From: Pseudomonadota bacterium
GTDB lineage: Bacteria; Pseudomonadota; Gammaproteobacteria; Burkholderiales; Rhodocyclaceae
Length of the DNA: 11,051 nt
Assembly: GCA_021811225.1 (NCBI GenBank)
Contig: JAJZPJ010000083.1
Location: 1 to 11,051, forward strand
Direction: 5' to 3'
Shown: positions 1 through 7,082 of the stretch, one piece after another
Numbering within the stretch: the stretch's first letter is position 1
How the letters are laid out: each line of letters opens with the position of its first letter
Notes under the pieces: generated by a model
Databases searched by the model: none
Told to the model about the DNA's origin: nothing
Seen by the model: the letters and a program-made list of their open reading frames with translations, nothing else
Translations under genes and position numbers: made by a program

Positions 1-873
1 CATCTGGCCGAGGCCTGCCGCGCCGCCTGGGGCAGCCGGGAGCAGATCGACGAGGTGCTGTCGCGCTTCTTTCCGACGCTGCCCCATTGCCGTCACCTCT
101 ATGCCCTCGACACCGACGGCATCCAGCGCTCGGACAACGTCGGCCGCGACGGCATCGATCCGGCCGGTTTCGGCCGCGACCGCTCGCACCGGCCCTACCT
201 GCGCGAATCCTTGCCGGCCACGGGCTTCCTGCTCTCCAGGTCCTACATCAACTTGCGCCATCGGCGACCGGGTCTGACCGCCATCCAGCTGGTGCGCAAC
301 GACAAGGGCGCGGCCCTGGGCTTCATCGGCGCCGACTTCTACCTTCAGGATCTGCCCCTGACCCGCGGACTTTTCGAGGAGCGGCGGCAATGGCAGCAAT
401 TGCGCGGCGATCCCGCCATCCGCAGCCAGGTGTTCCACCAGACCCGCAGCGAGAGCGAGATGGACCGGCAGGTAGACACCGTGCTCGGCGTGGTGGAGGA
501 ACTGATGGTCGATCACGGCATGTACCACGTGATGCTGCATTTCTCCAGCAGCCGGGCGGTCTATTGGACCCTGGACGATCCGCTGCGCTATCGTCTCTTG
601 GACATCCAGGCCCTGGTCAATCCGGACATCTGCCTCGCCTATCCCAAGCACCCCTATCCGGCCGACGCCCTGGTGCCCAAGGGGCGCATCCGCGCCATCC
701 TCGACGCCCTGCGCGCGCTGCGCTTCGTCGATGAGACCTTCTACCTGCGCAGCGGCACGCTCAACATCTTCAACGGCATCGTCGGCCTCACCTTCTCCTG
801 CGACGGCTCGCACTACGTTCCCTACGACGAGTTCCTGAAGATGGACGTGGCCTTCTGGCTGGGGACGGCTTGA
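1..873 (+). CDS. PDC/Cache sensor-like protein, 3' part
   Basis: The reading frame is open from the first base to a TGA at 871-873, giving 290 visible residues; the start lies off the left edge. The visible part looks like a PDC/Cache ligand-binding fold. A strand around residues 33-46 reads LYALDTDGIQRSDNV, an HRPYLRES segment at about 63-70 resembles the R-x-Y region of Cache domains, and a returning strand at about 103-119 reads ALGFIGADFYLQDL. The remaining 170 residues hold no GGDEF, EAL, kinase, HAMP or methyl-accepting domain and no hydrophobic membrane segment. They end in a strand-rich stretch (LNIFNGIVGLTFSCDG). Cache domains usually sense small molecules in the periplasm, but no output domain is visible here. 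It may be a stand-alone sensor or a protein of unknown role. The Cache assignment rests on pattern recognition only. It converges on the dacB-like gene with a 16-base gap. Confidence 0.6.
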   Translation, partial: HLAEACRAAWGSREQIDEVLSRFFPTLPHCRHLYALDTDGIQRSDNVGRDGIDPAGFGRDRSHRPYLRESLPATGFLLSRSYINLRHRRPGLTAIQLVRNDKGAALGFIGADFYLQDLPLTRGLFEERRQWQQLRGDPAIRSQVFHQTRSESEMDRQVDTVLGVVEELMVDHGMYHVMLHFSSSRAVYWTLDDPLRYRLLDIQALVNPDICLAYPKHPYPADALVPKGRIRAILDALRALRFVDETFYLRSGTLNIFNGIVGLTFSCDGSHYVPYDEFLKMDVAFWLGTA

Positions 874-889
874 CGCCGCTGCGCCGGAC

Positions 890-2332
890 TCAGCGCCCGC
901 GTCGATAGACCCACTGCAGCAGCGCGTCCTGCGCCGCCGCCGCTCGCGCGGCCTCGGGATGATTGACCAGGAAGACCACGATCTGCCACTTGCCGGCCCG
1001 GTCGCGGACGTAGCCGGCGATCGCCTTGACCCCGTCCAGGGTGCCGGTCTTGATGTGCGCCTGACCGGCGATGGCCTCGTGCCGCAGGCGTTTTTCCATC
1101 GTGCCGTCTTCCGCGGCGAGCGGCAGCGAACTGACGAATTCGGGCATCAGCGGGTCGCGCCAGGCCGAGGCCAGCAGGCGCGCGAGGCTCTTCGCGCTGA
1201 TCCGCGCGCGCCGCGACAGGCCCGAGCCGTTGTCCAGCACCAGCTCCGGGAAATCGAGATGCTTGGATTTCAGCCAGGCGCGCACCGCGGCGGCGGCGTC
1301 GGCTTCGTCCGCCGGCCGGTGGCCCGCGGCGGCGCCCAGGCTGAGGAAGAGCTGGCGCGCCATCACGTTGTTGGAGAACTTGTTGATGTCGCGGATCACC
1401 ACCGCCAGCGGCGGCGATGCGAGGCTGACCATGAGGCGCGCATCGCTGGGTACGGTGCCCTGGCGCGAGCCGCCGCCGATGCTGCCGCCCAGTTGCCGCC
1501 AGAGGCTGCGGAAGACGCCATCGACGTACTGCCGATGGGGCAGCCCCGCCAGACGCCAGGTCTGCTCGCCGCAGGATCGCGGATAACTGCCCGAGAGCCG
1601 CAGCGTTTCCTGGTCGCCGATTTCCGAGAGCACCGGGCGCAGCCCCCCCTTCCAGTCGCCGCACGACTCATCGTCCAGCTTGATCCGGTTGTCGATTGTC
1701 AGGCCGTCGGGCAATGGCTCGGGCAGCACGGCGAGGCTGTCCTGCGCCGGATCGGGCACCAGTTCCAGGCGCAGCGCCTCGAAGTCGAGCAGCAGCGGAT
1801 CGGGGACGACGTTGTAGGGGCGCAGCGGCTGGTCGTCGATGGGCGCGGTCTTGCCGACGTCGAACAGGCTGCGGTCCTGCACCAGGTCGCCGTCGATTCG
1901 CGTCAGGCCCATGGCCCGCAGGCGCGCGAGCAGCAGCCAGAAGCGCTGGTAGCTCAGGATCGGGTCGCCGCCGCCCTTGAGATACAGGTCGCCGTCGAGC
2001 ACGCCGTGGTCGAGCTTGCCCTCGATCCAGGCTTCGGTTCTCCAGGCGTAGGCCGGACCCAGGATGTCGAGCGCGGCGTAGGTGGTGACGAGCTTCAGCA
2101 CCGAGGCCGGGTCCAGCGCCAGATCCGCATTGACGCTGATGCGGGGCCGAGACGAGTCCGCCGCCTGCACCAGCACCGCCACCGCCGAGTCGGGAATGCC
2201 GGCGGCGGCCAGCGCCCGCGCCACCGGGCCCGGCAGGCGCTGCCGGGCGCAGACCTGGGACGGAACCAGGAGCAGCGCGCAAGCCAGGATAGCGGCGAAG
2301 CCGGGGAGAGCGTGCGTGAATCGGGAGATCAT
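890..2332 (-). CDS. dacB: D-alanyl-D-alanine carboxypeptidase/endopeptidase, PBP4 (peptidase S13) family
   Basis: Encodes 480 residues, close to the length of E. coli PBP4. The family trims D-Ala from, or cuts D-Ala-meso-DAP cross-links in, periplasmic peptidoglycan. All three penicillin-binding motifs are present in order: SxxK as S77-V-L-K80 after DPA, SxN as S320-N-N within NKFSNNVMARQ, and K428-T-G within HIKTGTLDG. The roughly 240 residues between the first two motifs fit the PBP4-specific inserted domains. A Sec signal peptide is clear: a basic start, a hydrophobic core at about 10-24, and probable cleavage after VCA at residue 29. The ATG at 2332 was chosen because the signal peptide begins there and a strong promoter lies just upstream. 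The frame stays open to 2875, but that stretch runs antisense inside the neighbouring oxidase. No good Shine-Dalgarno is seen before the ATG. It diverges from the FAD oxidase gene and appears monocistronic. Confidence 0.93.
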   Translation of the reverse strand: MISRFTHALPGFAAILACALLLVPSQVCARQRLPGPVARALAAAGIPDSAVAVLVQAADSSRPRISVNADLALDPASVLKLVTTYAALDILGPAYAWRTEAWIEGKLDHGVLDGDLYLKGGGDPILSYQRFWLLLARLRAMGLTRIDGDLVQDRSLFDVGKTAPIDDQPLRPYNVVPDPLLLDFEALRLELVPDPAQDSLAVLPEPLPDGLTIDNRIKLDDESCGDWKGGLRPVLSEIGDQETLRLSGSYPRSCGEQTWRLAGLPHRQYVDGVFRSLWRQLGGSIGGGSRQGTVPSDARLMVSLASPPLAVVIRDINKFSNNVMARQLFLSLGAAAGHRPADEADAAAAVRAWLKSKHLDFPELVLDNGSGLSRRARISAKSLARLLASAWRDPLMPEFVSSLPLAAEDGTMEKRLRHEAIAGQAHIKTGTLDGVKAIAGYVRDRAGKWQIVVFLVNHPEAARAAAAQDALLQWVYRRGR

Positions 2333-2371
2333 GCGGTGTCGGGTCTGCAGAAACGGGGTCGTGCGCAGCCG

Positions 2372-2400
2372 AGCATAGGGACATGGCAGAATGGCGTCAA
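2372..2400 (-). promoter_or_regulatory. sigma70-type promoter for the dacB-like gene
   Basis: Read on the minus strand, TTGACG (complement of 2395-2400) is followed by exactly 17 bases and then TATGCT (complement of 2372-2377). Both hexamers match the sigma70 consensus at 5 and 4 of 6 positions, with ideal spacing. Transcription would start near 2365, leaving a leader of about 33 bases before the ATG at 2332. The element sits inside the 100-bp gap between two divergent genes. This is a sequence match only; the start site is inferred. Confidence 0.65.
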
Positions 2401-2415
2401 GCGGCACCCGACCCT

Positions 2416-2424
2416 GGAAGAAGG
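2416..2424 (+). promoter_or_regulatory. ribosome binding site deciding the FAD oxidase start
   Basis: The purine-rich GGAAGAAGG ends 8 bases before the ATG at 2433. This favours 2433 over the upstream in-frame ATG at 2391, which has no comparable site and lies inside the opposing dacB promoter. Confidence 0.6.
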
Positions 2425-2432
2425 CATCCGAT

Positions 2433-3794
2433 ATGAATCTACTCGAATCGCTGCGCACCGTCGTCGGTGCCGACGGCGTGCTCTCGGGCGATGAGGTGAG
2501 CCGGCGCAGCGCCGGCTTCATGCGCCCGGACACGCTGCAGGCGCGCCTCCTGGTGCGCCCGAGAAGCACCGCTGAGCTCGCCGCGGTGCTGAGACTCTGC
2601 CACGCCGCGGGCCAGCCGGTGGTCACCCATGGCGGACTCACCGGCCTCGTCCATGGCGGCGACGCCGGACCCGACGAACTGGTCCTGTCGCTGGAGCGGA
2701 TGAACGCCATCGAGGAAATCGATCCGCTCGCGCGGGTCGCGGTGGTCCAGGCGGGGGTGACGCTGCAGGCGCTGCAGGAGGCGGTGGAGCGGCAGGACCT
2801 CTCCTTCCCGCTGGATCTGGGCGCGCGCGGTTCGGCGACCATCGGCGGCGTCGTGGCGACCAACGCCGGCGGCAATCGCGTGATCCGCTACGGCATGACC
2901 CGCTCCTTGGTGCTCGGGCTGGAAGCCGTGCTCGCCGACGGGCGCGTGATCTCGTCCCTGAACCGCATGATCAAGAACAATGCCGGCTACGACCTGAAGC
3001 AGTTGTTCGTCGGTTCGGAGGGCACGCTGGGCGTGATCACCCGCATCGTGCTGCGCCTGTTCGAGCGGCCCAGGAGCCAGGACGTGGCCGTCGTCGCGGT
3101 CGACAGTTTCGCCGCCCTGAGCGGTTTCCTGAAGCACATCGACAGCGCGCTGGGCGGGGGCCTCTCGGCCTTCGAGGTGATGTGGCGCGAATTCTATCAA
3201 CTGGTGACGACGCCGCCGGCGAAGTCGCAGCCGCCGCTGCCCGGCGACCATCCCTACTACGTGCTGGTCGAGGCGCAGGGCGCCGACCAGGAGCACGACT
3301 CGGCCCGCTTCAATCAGGCGCTGGAGTCGGCGCTCGGCTCCGGCCTGATCAGTGACGCCGCGATCGCCCACTCCGCGCGCGAATGCGCCGCGCTCTGGAC
3401 GTTGCGCGACGACGTGATGCAGATCATGCGCTACGGCTGGCCGATCACCTTCGACGTGTCGCTGCCGATCGCCGCGATGGAGGGCTACGTCGCCGAGGTC
3501 AGAGCCGCGCTCGTTGCCTGGCCGGAGCACCACTGCTGGGTGTTCGGCCACCTCGGCGACGGCAATCTGCATCTGGCCATCCGGGTGCCGACGGCAGCGC
3601 GCGCCGAAATCGAGCGCATCGTCTATGAACCCCTGGCCAAGATCGGCGGCTCGGTCTCGGCGGAACACGGCATCGGCCTGGAGAAGAAGCCCTACCTGGC
3701 GCTGTGCCGGAATCCCGGCGAGATCGCGCTGATGCGCGTCCTGAAGCAGAGCCTGGATCCGGACAATCTCCTCAATCCCGGCAAGATTTTCTGA
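2433..3794 (+). CDS. FAD-binding 2-hydroxyacid dehydrogenase (GlcD / D-2-hydroxyglutarate dehydrogenase family)
   Basis: Encodes 453 residues with the two-domain layout of the VAO/PCMH flavoprotein family. The N-terminal FAD domain shows RPRSTAELAAVL near 42, the FAD-loop motif HGGLTGLVHGG at 66-76, GSATIGGVVATNAGG near 133-148 and VGSEGTLGVITRI near 193-205. The C-terminal oxidase domain ends with H373-LGDGNL-H380 and E411-H-G, the metal and substrate-binding signature of D-lactate and D-2-hydroxyglutarate dehydrogenases. The enzyme should oxidise a D-2-hydroxyacid to the 2-oxoacid and pass electrons to a quinone, cytochrome or flavoprotein acceptor. Which acid cannot be read from sequence. 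No glcE or glcF neighbours are present, so a glycolate oxidase complex is unlikely, and D-2-hydroxyglutarate or D-lactate is more plausible. No signal peptide is seen, so it is cytoplasmic or membrane-peripheral. It diverges from dacB. The 81 bases to the next gene show no clear terminator. Confidence 0.9.
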   Translation: MNLLESLRTVVGADGVLSGDEVSRRSAGFMRPDTLQARLLVRPRSTAELAAVLRLCHAAGQPVVTHGGLTGLVHGGDAGPDELVLSLERMNAIEEIDPLARVAVVQAGVTLQALQEAVERQDLSFPLDLGARGSATIGGVVATNAGGNRVIRYGMTRSLVLGLEAVLADGRVISSLNRMIKNNAGYDLKQLFVGSEGTLGVITRIVLRLFERPRSQDVAVVAVDSFAALSGFLKHIDSALGGGLSAFEVMWREFYQLVTTPPAKSQPPLPGDHPYYVLVEAQGADQEHDSARFNQALESALGSGLISDAAIAHSARECAALWTLRDDVMQIMRYGWPITFDVSLPIAAMEGYVAEVRAALVAWPEHHCWVFGHLGDGNLHLAIRVPTAARAEIERIVYEPLAKIGGSVSAEHGIGLEKKPYLALCRNPGEIALMRVLKQSLDPDNLLNPGKIF

Positions 3795-3805
3795 GCGTCG
3801 CGCCA

Positions 3806-3835
3806 TGCAAACGCCGCTACAAACGGCTACAAATC
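3806..3835 (+). promoter_or_regulatory. putative OmpR-family operator (direct TACAAA half-sites)
   Basis: GCTACAAA occurs twice in tandem, at 3816-3823 and 3826-3833, exactly 10 bp apart. A degenerate third copy, TGCAAACG, lies at 3806-3813. Half-sites one helical turn apart are the usual target of winged-helix OmpR/PhoB regulators. The TACA-N6-TACA spacing resembles the RstA box as I remember it. The site lies 41-70 bases upstream of the regulator's ATG, as expected for autoregulation. No footprint or homologous sites could be compared here. Confidence 0.5.
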
Positions 3836-3862
3836 CATGCCGCGCATCGCTCCCGGCCCCGG

Positions 3863-3868
3863 CATAAT
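3863..3868 (+). promoter_or_regulatory. possible -10 element of the two-component/efflux operon
   Basis: CATAAT matches the sigma70 -10 consensus at 5 of 6 positions in otherwise very GC-rich DNA. No -35 hexamer is found 17 bases upstream (3840-3845 is CCGCGC), which fits an activator-dependent promoter with the TACAAA repeats upstream. If used, transcription would begin at about 3875, directly at the ATG at 3876. This is inferred from one short element. Confidence 0.35.
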
Positions 3869-3875
3869 GCGGCCC

Positions 3876-4598
3876 ATGGACAGCCAGGGCAGCATTCTCG
3901 TCGTCGACGATGATCGCGAGATCAGGGCGCTGCTCGCCGAGTATCTCGACGGCAACGGTTTCCGCACGGTGACCGCCGCCGACGGCGCCGGCATGTGGGC
4001 GGCGCTGGAGGAGGGGCCGGTGGAACTCGTCGTGCTCGATCTGACGCTGCCCGGCGAGGACGGACTGACGCTGTGCCGGACCCTGCGCGCGAATTCCAGT
4101 CTGCCGGTGATCATGCTGACCGCGCGCGGCGAACCGCTGGACCGGATACTCGGGCTGGAGATGGGCGCCGACGACTATCTGACCAAACCCTTCGAGCCGC
4201 GCGAGCTGGTCGCGCGCATCCGCAACGTGCTCCGGCGCACCCAGGCGCTGCCGCCCAATCTGGCGGCGCCGGAAGCCAAAAACATGAGCTTTTCCGGCTG
4301 GCGGCTGGATCTGGTCGCCCGGCATCTGGTCAGCCCGCGCGGCACCGCGGTGATGCTCTCGGGCGCCGAGTTCCGGCTGCTCAAGGTGCTGCTCGAACAT
4401 CCCAATCGCGTCCTCTCCCGCGACCAGTTGCTGAACTTCACCCGCGGCCGCGACGCCGACCCCTTCGACCGTTCGGTGGACCTGCAGATCAGCCGCTTGC
4501 GCCAGAAGCTGATGGAAGACGCCAAGGCGCCGATGCTGATCAAGACCGTGCGCAACGAAGGCTACGTGCTGGCGGCATCGGTCAGCGTCGAGACGTGA
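3876..4598 (+). CDS. OmpR/PhoB-family response regulator
   Basis: Encodes 240 residues. The receiver domain (about 5-118) has the acidic pair D11-D12, phospho-acceptor D55 in VVLDLTLPGEDG, T82 in LTARG and K104 in TKPF, so it should be fully phosphorylatable. A winged-helix DNA-binding domain (about 135-236) carries the typical LSGAEFRLLKVLLEHP, VDLQISRLRQKL and IKTVRNEGYVL segments. It should bind DNA as a dimer on direct repeats and regulate transcription. The ATG at 3876 was preferred over in-frame ATGs at 3837 and 3867 because it leaves the normal short lead into the first strand (ILVVDDD) and follows the -10-like CATAAT. No Shine-Dalgarno precedes it. The stop overlaps the GTG start of the kinase, and the efflux genes follow in the same direction, so it probably controls this pump and itself. 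The arrangement resembles BaeSR-MdtABC, but orthology is not claimed. Confidence 0.93.
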   Translation: MDSQGSILVVDDDREIRALLAEYLDGNGFRTVTAADGAGMWAALEEGPVELVVLDLTLPGEDGLTLCRTLRANSSLPVIMLTARGEPLDRILGLEMGADDYLTKPFEPRELVARIRNVLRRTQALPPNLAAPEAKNMSFSGWRLDLVARHLVSPRGTAVMLSGAEFRLLKVLLEHPNRVLSRDQLLNFTRGRDADPFDRSVDLQISRLRQKLMEDAKAPMLIKTVRNEGYVLAASVSVET

Positions 4599-5935
4599 GG
4601 GACTTCTTCGATTCGATGCTCGGGCGGGTGTTCGTCCTGCTGGTCGGCGGGGTGCTCGCCTCGGCGGCGCTGACCCTGTATTTCGCCCAGGGCGAGCAGC
4701 AGGAGTTCCTCGTGCAGCTGCGCATCCTGCGCGCCGCGGAACGGATCGAGCAGCTCACCCGGATGCTCGACCAGGTGCCCGCCTCGACCCGGCCCCAGGT
4801 GCTCGCCGCGGCCAGCCGCAACGGCGTCTTAGCCGAGCACGCCGGCGCTGCGGTCGGCGGCGCGCCCGACACCGGATTCGCCGACGACCTCAAGGAACGC
4901 CTGGGCGGCGGCCGCCGGATCCTGGCATGGCAAGGGCGCGGCGCGCAATGCCAACCCTTGGCGGGCGCCTCAGGAGACCGCTGCGAGATCAGCCAGGTCG
5001 ACCTGAAGGACGGCACCCCGCTGCGCTTCCTGGTCCTGCTGCAGCGGCCGGATTACGCCGTCCTGGCGCTCCAGCGCACCCAGCGCACCCAGCACCAGCT
5101 GGGCTACTTCGTGTTCTTCCTGGCCTGCCTGTGCCTGCTCGCCTACGCGGTGGCCTTCCTGACCACCCAGCCCCTGCGGCGCCTGGCGCTGGCGGCGCGG
5201 AACCTCGGCCGCGACATCGATCATCCGCCGCTGGCGGTGCACGGCCCCAACGAGGTGCGCCACGCCGCCGGCGCCTTCAACGCGATGCAGGCGCAGATCC
5301 GCAACTTCATCCGCGAACGCACGCAGATGCTGGCGGCCATCACCCACGATCTGCAGACGCCGCTGACCCGGGCGCGGCTGCGCCTGGAAAAGGTCGCCGA
5401 TCCGGAGCTGCGGCACAAGCTGGTGGGCGACCTCGCGGCGATGGAGGGCATGATCCGGGACGGCCTCGACCTCGCCACCAGCACGACGGCGAGAGAAGCG
5501 ACGCAGCGGATGGATTTCGACTCGATCGTCGATAGCGTCTGCGCCGACGCCGTGGAGGCGGGGCAGGACGTGACGGTCTCCGGCCTCACCCGCGCCTTCG
5601 TGCTGACCCGGCCCACCGCCATGCGCCGCTGCCTCACCAACCTGATCGACAACGCCGTGCATTACGGCGCCCGCGCCCGGATCACCGTGAGCACCGACGG
5701 CCCCAAGGTGATCGCGGAAGTGCGCGACGGCGGTCCGGGCATCCCCGAAGACCGGCTGGAAGCGGTGTTCGAAGCCTTCTTCCGGCTCGAAGGTTCGCGT
5801 TCGCGCGACACCGGCGGCACCGGCATCGGCCTCACCATCGCGCGCAATATCGCCGTCCAGCACGGCGGCACGCTGACGCTGGCCAATGGCGAGACCGGCG
5901 GCCTGGTGGCCAGGCTGGAATTGCCGCGCGCCTGA
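4595..5935 (+). CDS. sensor histidine kinase, EnvZ/RstB-like
   Basis: Encodes 446 residues from a GTG that overlaps the regulator's stop as GTGA, a common sign of translational coupling; an ATG at 4616 is the alternative. TM1 spans about 10-30, followed by a periplasmic region of about 140 residues and TM2 at about 170-192. A HAMP segment begins at TTQPLRRLALAARNL. The dimerisation helix reads ITHDLQTPLTRARLRLE with the phospho-acceptor H251. The ATPase domain has the N-box RCLTNLIDNAVHYG (N353), the G1 region DGGPGIPE, a FEAFFRLE F-box and G2 GGTGIGL near 407-413. All catalytic motifs are intact. The HxxxTPLTR pattern is that of EnvZ/RstB-type kinases, whose partner is an OmpR-type regulator as found here. 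The periplasmic domain has no recognised fold, so the signal is unknown. Position suggests a pump substrate or envelope stress. Confidence 0.93.
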   Translation: MRDFFDSMLGRVFVLLVGGVLASAALTLYFAQGEQQEFLVQLRILRAAERIEQLTRMLDQVPASTRPQVLAAASRNGVLAEHAGAAVGGAPDTGFADDLKERLGGGRRILAWQGRGAQCQPLAGASGDRCEISQVDLKDGTPLRFLVLLQRPDYAVLALQRTQRTQHQLGYFVFFLACLCLLAYAVAFLTTQPLRRLALAARNLGRDIDHPPLAVHGPNEVRHAAGAFNAMQAQIRNFIRERTQMLAAITHDLQTPLTRARLRLEKVADPELRHKLVGDLAAMEGMIRDGLDLATSTTAREATQRMDFDSIVDSVCADAVEAGQDVTVSGLTRAFVLTRPTAMRRCLTNLIDNAVHYGARARITVSTDGPKVIAEVRDGGPGIPEDRLEAVFEAFFRLEGSRSRDTGGTGIGLTIARNIAVQHGGTLTLANGETGGLVARLELPRA

Positions 5936-5951
5936 CGAAAGTTATCCCGCC

Positions 5952-7076
5952 ATGATGAAAAAACTGCTCTTGCTGCTCCTCGCGATTGGCCTCGTCGCCG
6001 GCGTGACGCTCCGGTCCGGATCGGCACCGCCGGTCAAGCCGGGCGGCCCGCCGGCGGTGCCGGTCAAGGTGGCCCGGGTGGCGATCCGGGACATGCCGGT
6101 GCTGCTGAAGGTGGTGGGCCGGGCCGAGGCCTACGAGAGCGTCGGCGTGAACTCCCGGGTCGATGGTCAGGTGGCGGCGGTTGCCTATCATGAGGGGCAG
6201 CAGGTTCGAGCCGGCGAGGTGCTGGTGCGCCTGGACCCCGCCGACTTCGAGGCGAGGGCGCAACAGGCGCGCGCCAACCTGGCCCGCGATCGGGCGCAGC
6301 TGGCCAAGGCGCGCGCCGATTTCGAGCGCTACCAGGTCTTGAAGAACCGCGGCTTCGTCTCCGAGGAAATGCTCTCGGGGATGCGCACCGCTTACCGGTC
6401 CGCGGCCGCGACCCAAGGCGCCGATCAGGCGGCGCTGCGACTGGCCCGGCTGCAACTGGACTACACGGTGATCCGCGCGCCCTTCGCCGGCATCGTCGGC
6501 GCCCAGCTGGTGTTCCCGGGCAGCGGCGTCAAGACCAACGATACCGTGCTGGCGCTGGTCAACCGCGTGCGCCCCCTCTACGTCGGCTTCGCCGTGCCCG
6601 AGAGCCATCTGGCGCGGCTGCGCGCCGCGATGAAGGCGGGCGCACTGCCGGTCTCGGTCAGCGTTCCCGGCGACGACAGCCGGCATTACCCGGGCTACGC
6701 GCGCTTGCTCGACAACGCGGTGGACCCCGCCACCGGCACGATCCAGATGAAGGCGGTGCTGGACAACAAGGACGAGACGCTGACGCCCGGCCAGTTCGTC
6801 AAGCTCAGCCTGACCCTCGATACCGTCAGGAACGCCCGGGTGGTGCCCCTGGCGGCGGTGCAGCAGGGGCCGGAGGGCGACTTCGTCTATGTCGTCGACG
6901 GCGACGGCAAGGTGTCTGCGCGCGCGATCGGTCTGTTGCTCAGCGAAGACGATCTGGCGGTGATCGATCATGGCTTGAAGCCCGGCGAGACGGTGGTCAC
7001 CGACGGCCAATTGCGCCTGACGCCGGGGGCCAGGGTCAGCGTGGTCGGTGCGCCACCGGCCGAGAGCGGAGGCTGA
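5952..7076 (+). CDS. RND efflux periplasmic adaptor subunit (membrane fusion protein, MdtA/AcrA type)
   Basis: Encodes 374 residues. The N-terminus MMKKLLLLLLAIGLVAG is a signal sequence or membrane anchor. No lipobox cysteine is seen, so it is probably not a lipoprotein. A lipoyl/barrel-sandwich half-motif lies at about 71-95 (VDGQVAAVAYHEGQQVRAGE). A helical hairpin covers about 97-170, and the second lipoyl half reads VIRAPFAGIVGAQLVFPGSG. The beta-barrel and membrane-proximal domains follow (DNAVDPATGTIQMKAVLDN, LTPGQFVKLSL). At the hairpin tip R126, L130 and S137 (RYQVLKNRGFVS) fit the RLS motif that AcrA-type adaptors use to dock on TolC-like channels. It should bridge the inner-membrane permease to an outer-membrane channel. 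The start is 16 bases after the kinase stop with only a weak purine run before it. ATG at 5955 is equally possible. The permease follows after 6 bases. Confidence 0.93.
   Translation: MMKKLLLLLLAIGLVAGVTLRSGSAPPVKPGGPPAVPVKVARVAIRDMPVLLKVVGRAEAYESVGVNSRVDGQVAAVAYHEGQQVRAGEVLVRLDPADFEARAQQARANLARDRAQLAKARADFERYQVLKNRGFVSEEMLSGMRTAYRSAAATQGADQAALRLARLQLDYTVIRAPFAGIVGAQLVFPGSGVKTNDTVLALVNRVRPLYVGFAVPESHLARLRAAMKAGALPVSVSVPGDDSRHYPGYARLLDNAVDPATGTIQMKAVLDNKDETLTPGQFVKLSLTLDTVRNARVVPLAAVQQGPEGDFVYVVDGDGKVSARAIGLLLSEDDLAVIDHGLKPGETVVTDGQLRLTPGARVSVVGAPPAESGG
7068..7072 (+). promoter_or_regulatory. ribosome binding site of the RND permease
   Basis: GGAGG sits at the end of the adaptor coding region, 10 bases before the ATG at 7083. 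It is the strongest Shine-Dalgarno in the operon and supports both that start and tight co-expression of adaptor and permease. Confidence 0.6.
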
Positions 7077-7082
7077 AGGCGG

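Noticed and set aside
2391..2432. An earlier ATG (2391) for the FAD oxidase.
   Set aside because: It lacks a Shine-Dalgarno and overlaps the dacB -35 region. The ATG at 2433 has GGAAGAAGG 8 bases upstream and gives the expected N-terminus.
959..2494. A 511-codon plus-strand open frame opposite the dacB-like gene.
   Set aside because: It has no recognisable motif and is rich in R, Q, H and A. The minus strand carries all three PBP motifs and a signal peptide.
2333..2875. N-terminal extension of the dacB-like gene by 181 codons upstream of 2332.
   Set aside because: It would put coding sequence antisense inside the FAD oxidase, move the signal peptide to an internal position and lie upstream of the promoter at 2372-2400.
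3837..3865. Short inverted repeat ATGCCG...CGGCAT as a terminator or attenuator before the response regulator.
   Set aside because: A 6-bp stem around a 17-base loop with no T-run is expected by chance in such GC-rich sequence.
2439..4400. A 653-codon minus-strand open frame opposite the FAD oxidase and response regulator.
   Set aside because: It is the same kind of antisense shadow: it crosses two real genes and their intergenic region, and its composition is unlike any protein.
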